Source: Pseudomonadota bacterium (GTDB taxonomy: Bacteria > Pseudomonadota > Gammaproteobacteria > Pseudomonadales > Cellvibrionaceae). From it: 7,745 bases of DNA. The DNA lies in contig JAEZGT010000016.1 of assembly GCA_023416875.1 (NCBI GenBank), positions 1 to 7,745 on the forward strand, written 5' to 3'. This document shows positions 6,253 to 7,745 of the stretch, in pieces (the first letter of the stretch is position 1; each line of letters begins with the position of its first letter). A model generated the notes under the pieces. It was given only the letters and a program-made list of their open reading frames with translations. It had not been told where the DNA came from and made no database searches. Position numbers and translations under genes: made by a program.

Positions 6253-7164
6253 CTAAAACGCAAGCAATTCCGGGTCTATCGTCCAAGGCGGACTCCAGGC
6301 ATCGGTGGTATGGCAGCGGTCACACAGCATCGCCCGCACCGGAATATGGGTGGCTGGCTGACCGGGAGCAACCTGATTGTTGTGGCAGCTGAAGCATTCG
6401 CCAATCACGTACTGGTGGTCCACATTCGCCGCGGGAACGGGCGCAAAGGACACCGTATTCCTATGGCAGGCGTCACACTGTGGCTGCACCAAGATATGGT
6501 CTTGCGGTCGACCAGTCGCCAATTGCCCATTGTGGCAACTTGCGCACGTGCCTTGCACTTCCGCGTGATCCACATTCACCGGCAGAAACGCGATATTGCT
6601 ATGGCAGGCGCCGCACTGCTCACTCGCGGGAATATGGTTCAACGGCTTACCTGTAGCGCTGATGCCGTTATGGCAGGAGACACAGTTGTCGCCCACCTTG
6701 TCGTGATTGAATCGCGTAGGCTGCCAGCTCAGATCGGAGTGGCAATCCGCGCATTGATCGTGCACGGGAATATGGGTGGCCGGTTTGCCCGGTACGGTGA
6801 TGTTGTTGTGGCAATTTTCGCAGCGACCGAAGACTTCGTGGTGGTCGACGATCGGCACGGCTTGCCAGGCAATGGTGCTGTGGCAGGCGTCGCAACGCTC
6901 ACTGGCAAAGATGTGATTAACCGGTTTGGGGGTGGCGTTGAAGCGGCCGTTGATGCTGTGGCAAGCGGCACATTCCCTCGGCGTTCCGGCGAACTGGCCG
7001 TTGACGTGACAGCTTTCGCAGGGCACGAAGTTGTGGCCTCCGGTGAGTTCAAACCCGGTTCTGGCGTGATCGAAAGGCTTGTCCTGGGGCAGCGCCGCTC
7101 CGGCATAACCCAGAAGCATCGCCAGACCAAGAACCCGCAAACACCACTGCACTGCTCTCATCAT
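6253..7164 (-). CDS. Undecaheme c-type cytochrome, periplasmic or exported
   Basis: A 303-residue exported cytochrome with eleven canonical CxxCH heme sites starting at residues 49, 65, 91, 115, 138, 161, 184, 207, 230, 257 and 281. A signal peptide (MMRAVQW, hydrophobic core, AGA-A around residues 21-24) sends it to the periplasm, where the heme-attachment machinery works. There is about one extra His per heme (33, 44, 84, 108/109, 131, 154, 177, 200, 223, 250, 273), which suggests that most or all hemes have bis-His ligation and form a linear electron wire. The first 45 mature residues (FDH, then two heme sites around QFAGT) copy a module of the upstream cytochrome; the rest is a regular two-heme repeat. 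Start ATG 7164 has GCAGGA eight bases upstream. The gene begins four bases after the previous stop and is followed by the barrel gene. Size and heme density resemble MtrA-type decahemes (about 330 residues), but the repeats differ and I do not claim homology. Confidence 0.9.
   Translation of the reverse strand: MMRAVQWCLRVLGLAMLLGYAGAALPQDKPFDHARTGFELTGGHNFVPCESCHVNGQFAGTPRECAACHSINGRFNATPKPVNHIFASERCDACHSTIAWQAVPIVDHHEVFGRCENCHNNITVPGKPATHIPVHDQCADCHSDLSWQPTRFNHDKVGDNCVSCHNGISATGKPLNHIPASEQCGACHSNIAFLPVNVDHAEVQGTCASCHNGQLATGRPQDHILVQPQCDACHRNTVSFAPVPAANVDHQYVIGECFSCHNNQVAPGQPATHIPVRAMLCDRCHTTDAWSPPWTIDPELLAF
6283..6972 (-). repeat. Two-heme 46-50-residue tandem repeats in the undecaheme cytochrome
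   Basis: From residue 65 to 294 the protein consists of nearly five copies of one unit: CxxCHN, GKP, HIP, CxxCHS, W/F-x-P, DH, V-x-G, then the next CxxCH. Units start at residues 65, 115, 161, 207 and 257, with lengths 50, 46, 46 and 50, and the last copy is partial. The heme sites are thus almost always 23 residues apart, giving a 69-base periodicity in the DNA. The His of HIP and the His of DH are the likely distal ligands. Confidence 0.88.
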
Positions 7165-7168
7165 GGGT

Positions 7169-7745
7169 CTAGTCCTGCAATATCAACTGGAAAAACTTGT
7201 TCTGGCTATGGCAGCGGCCGCAGTTTTTGCCGAAGCCGCCGTTGTGAATATCCTGGCGCTCATGACATGTACCACAGACGGCTGACGTCTTGTGCGGATC
7301 GGTTCCCGGAGCATGACAGGCATCACAGGCGAGGCCCTGGTGTGATCCCAACAGGGGGTAGCCGGTAAATTCTTCGTGATCGAATTGCCATAGGTTCCAG
7401 CCATTCGGCGAATGGCAGGTGTGGCAATTGTTGCCCAGAGCGCCTTTATGGTGATCATCCTGCTTATGGCAGCTCACACAGTTGGTGCTGGTGCCGGCGA
7501 ATTGGTTGCCGATATGGCAGCTCTGGCATGGCACTGTGTTATGCAGCCCCACCAGCGGGAAACTGGTGAAGTGGTGGTCGAACTGATTGACCCTTTTCCA
7601 GCCGTCGGTGACGTGGCAGGTGGCGCACATTTGCATATCCGGATTTTTGTGAATGTCATCGGCGGCTTGGCAGGACGCGCAATCCCGGGGTAGGTCATCC
7701 TGCAGAGCGCCGACGTGGCAGTTGGTACAAGCCAGGGTCTGGTGG
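7169..7745 (-). CDS. Multiheme c-type cytochrome, 5' part outside window
   Basis: Only the C-terminal 191 residues are visible; the frame is open through the right edge, so an internal ATG at 7636 is not the true start. The visible part has eight CxxCH sites plus one altered CxxCQ. They follow a three-heme module of about 67 residues: CxxCH, DDxHKG, CxxCH, GW, FDH, T, PL-x-G-x-H, CxxCH, FAGT, then the next module. Two copies are nearly complete and a third is cut short by the stop codon just where FDH should come. The protein is probably a secreted electron carrier with many bis-His hemes; the total heme number and the signal peptide cannot be seen. Its stop TAG lies four bases before the start of the next cytochrome, and its last codons contain that gene's ribosome binding site, so the two are likely translated together. 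It could be periplasmic or located on the cell surface. Confidence 0.88.
   Translation of the reverse strand, partial: HQTLACTNCHVGALQDDLPRDCASCQAADDIHKNPDMQMCATCHVTDGWKRVNQFDHHFTSFPLVGLHNTVPCQSCHIGNQFAGTSTNCVSCHKQDDHHKGALGNNCHTCHSPNGWNLWQFDHEEFTGYPLLGSHQGLACDACHAPGTDPHKTSAVCGTCHERQDIHNGGFGKNCGRCHSQNKFFQLILQD
7173..7178 (-). promoter_or_regulatory. Ribosome binding site of the undecaheme cytochrome, inside the upstream gene
   Basis: GCAGGA on the minus strand lies eight bases before ATG 7164 and within the last codons of the upstream cytochrome. It fixes the start at 7164 rather than at the adjacent ATG 7161 and points to coupled translation of the two cytochromes. Confidence 0.65.
7667..7681 (-). 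other. Degenerate heme site CxxCQ
   Basis: The residues CASCQ occupy the place where the other modules have CVSCH and CGTCH, and they are followed by the same DDIHK segment. The final codon is CAA (Gln) instead of CAC or CAT (His), one base from a normal heme site. The His that would be the proximal heme ligand is missing; the two cysteines remain. Confidence 0.85.

Noticed and set aside
6283..6972. Regular 69-base periodicity that could look like a CRISPR array
   Set aside because: The periodicity comes from protein repeats with heme sites every 23 residues. Copies vary at third codon positions and there are no unrelated spacers.
7162..7171. Frameshift joining the two cytochromes into one broken gene
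   Set aside because: The second gene has its own ribosome binding site, start codon and a complete signal peptide, so two separate proteins are more likely than a recent sequencing or mutational frameshift.
6310..7368. Long plus-strand open frame opposite the cytochromes
   Set aside because: It is a shadow: the repeated CxxCH codons read in reverse give an open, low-information frame rich in Val, Ala and Gly, and it crosses the boundary between two clear cytochrome genes.

Overview
The window looks like chromosomal DNA of a gammaproteobacterium of the Pseudomonadales / Cellvibrionales type. The main evidence is a neighbourhood known from Pseudomonas: an Rsd/AlgQ anti-sigma factor, an FKBP-type peptidyl-prolyl isomerase and an AlgP-like lysine/alanine-rich DNA-binding protein lie close together, as algQ, an FKBP gene and algP do in P. 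aeruginosa (recalled, not searched). Here a WD40-repeat lipoprotein sits between rsd and the FKBP gene. I cannot name the species. I see no tRNA, rRNA, insertion sequence, integrase, CRISPR array or other sign of recent mobility.

Left part (1-4100), regulatory and envelope genes. The rsd gene (+) ends at a 34-bp perfect inverted repeat that acts as a terminator. A seven-bladed WD40 lipoprotein (+) follows. It converges on the FKBP lipoprotein (-) across a hairpin that can terminate transcription from both sides. A 524-nt gene-free stretch then separates the FKBP gene from the divergent algP-like gene (+). That stretch contains a 20-bp perfect AT-rich palindrome. The algP-like gene ends at a GC-rich hairpin with a T-rich tail.

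Right part (4144-7745, all on the minus strand), a tightly packed three-gene operon read from right to left. The first gene enters from beyond the right edge and encodes a multiheme c-type cytochrome with at least eight visible CxxCH sites. Four bases after its stop begins a second exported cytochrome with eleven CxxCH sites. After an 18-nt gap comes a 696-residue outer-membrane beta-barrel protein with a SPOR-like and TPR-containing periplasmic part. Cytochromes plus a barrel suggest an electron route through the periplasm and perhaps across the outer membrane, similar in outline to porin-cytochrome conduits such as MtrCAB but with different repeats and a different barrel architecture.

This operon is the most interesting part of the window. 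The first cytochrome stops in the middle of its repeating three-heme module, and the second cytochrome, after its own signal peptide, starts exactly with the missing half of that module. This suggests an ancestral long cytochrome split into two chains, or two chains that complete one heme module together. One heme site in the first cytochrome has also degenerated from CxxCH to CxxCQ.
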